This document shows positions 63,514-64,000 of a stretch of 64,000 nt of DNA, piece by piece. This DNA is from Neobacillus cucumis (GTDB lineage Bacteria; Bacillota; Bacilli; Bacillales_B; DSM-18226). The translations under genes were made by a program, and so were the position numbers. The stretch is from NCBI RefSeq assembly GCF_016107705.1, contig NZ_JAEHGC010000005.1:124001-188000 (forward strand), written 5' to 3'. A model generated the notes under the pieces. It did no database searches and was not told the DNA's origin. It saw only the letters and a program-made list of their open reading frames with translations. Every line of letters begins with the position of its first letter. Position 1 is the stretch's first letter.

Positions 63514-64000
63514 ATGGCAGTAACGGCTCAAATGGTTAAAGAACTTCGTGAAAAAACAGGCGCAGGTATGATGGATTGTAAAAAAGCATTAACAGAAACA
63601 AATGGTGACATGGACAAAGCCATTGATTACCTACGTGAAAAAGGAATTGCAAAGGCTGCAAAGAAAGCAGATCGTATTGCTGCTGAAGGAACAACTTACA
63701 TTTTAACAGAAGGAAACGAAGCAGTTATCCTTGAAGTAAACTCAGAAACTGACTTCGTTGCAAAAAATGAAGGTTTCCAAACACTTGTTAAGGAACTTGC
63801 TGAACACCTTCTAAAAAATAAACCAGCAACAGTAGAAGAAGCTGCTGAACAAAAAATGGAAAATGGTGCAACCGTTTCTGAACATATCAATGCTGCAATT
63901 GCTAAAATTGGTGAAAAGCTTTCCCTTCGCCGCTTTGTAATTGTATCTAAATCTGATAATGATGCATTCGGTGCATACCTTCACATGGGTGGTCGTATCG
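63514..64000 (+). CDS. tsf: elongation factor Ts, 5' part only
   Basis: Nucleotide exchange factor for EF-Tu. Starts [18 protein letters not shown] with AAGGAGGAAA ahead and runs off the right edge after 162 codons. The N-terminal UBA-like domain with [22 protein letters not shown] and the [10 protein letters not shown] motif of the core are visible. The rest (about 130 residues in relatives) is outside. Weak promoter candidates (TTGATT, 18 bases, TAGTAT) precede it. Confidence 0.97.
   Translation, partial: MAVTAQMVKELREKTGAGMMDCKKALTETNGDMDKAIDYLREKGIAKAAKKADRIAAEGTTYILTEGNEAVILEVNSETDFVAKNEGFQTLVKELAEHLLKNKPATVEEAAEQKMENGATVSEHINAAIAKIGEKLSLRRFVIVSKSDNDAFGAYLHMGGRI

Overview
This window is a nearly unbroken stretch of Bacillaceae core genome, about 40% GC by eye. 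Gene order follows the Bacillus subtilis pyr-codY segment closely, and spoVM shows an endospore former. Gene order and protein sequences fit Bacillaceae outside B. subtilis sensu stricto (a Neobacillus/Cytobacillus/B. cereus-like layout). Genus is an inference I cannot settle from the sequence alone. No rRNA, tRNA, CRISPR array, prophage or intact insertion sequence was seen.

Layout. 1-9128: the 3' part of the pyrimidine operon (pyrB fragment, pyrC, carA, carB, pyrK, pyrD, pyrF, pyrE), with every junction overlapping. 9163-10875: rqcH on the minus strand, meeting pyrE at a shared terminator. 11029-15840: calcium P-type ATPase, yicC, remA, gmk, rpoZ. 15841-16215: a terminator and one copy of a GC-rich palindromic Bacillaceae-type repeat. 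16216-29032: coaBC, priA, def, fmt, rsmB, rlmN, prpC, prkC, rsgA, rpe, thiN, spoVM. 29143-29331: rpmB on the minus strand. 29621-35500: yloU, fakA, sdaAB, sdaAA, recG. 35559-40122: the FapR-controlled lipid genes fapR, plsX, fabD, fabG, then acpP and rnc. 40157-48990: smc, ftsY, ylxM, ffh, rpsP, khpA, ylqD, rimM, trmD. 49133-54284: rplS, a type I signal peptidase, rbgA, rnhB, sucC, sucD. 54371-59278: dprA, topA, trmFO. 59339-62403: a 40-codon xerC (codV) remnant, hslV, hslU, codY. 62622-64000: rpsB and the start of tsf.

How the genes work together. Most encode translation and ribosome assembly (rpmB, rpsP, rplS, rpsB, tsf, rimM, trmD, rbgA, rsgA, rlmN, rsmB, def, fmt), protein targeting (ftsY, ffh, ylxM, lepB), chromosome maintenance (smc, topA, recG, priA, rnhB, dprA), nucleotide and lipid supply (pyr, gmk, plsX, fab, acpP), and growth-state signalling (prpC/prkC, codY, remA).

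What stands out. I did not find a new multi-gene system. The best observation is that the recombinase gene normally between trmFO and hslV is reduced to its first 40 codons, with a plausible promoter kept in front of hslVU-codY. The flagellar/chemotaxis block that follows codY in B. subtilis is absent, and so are ylqG/ylqH between rnhB and sucC. Other notable sites are a strongly structured rpsB leader, a FapR operator at the fapR start site with a terminator built into the same promoter, and a three-codon minicistron overlapping the ATPase start.
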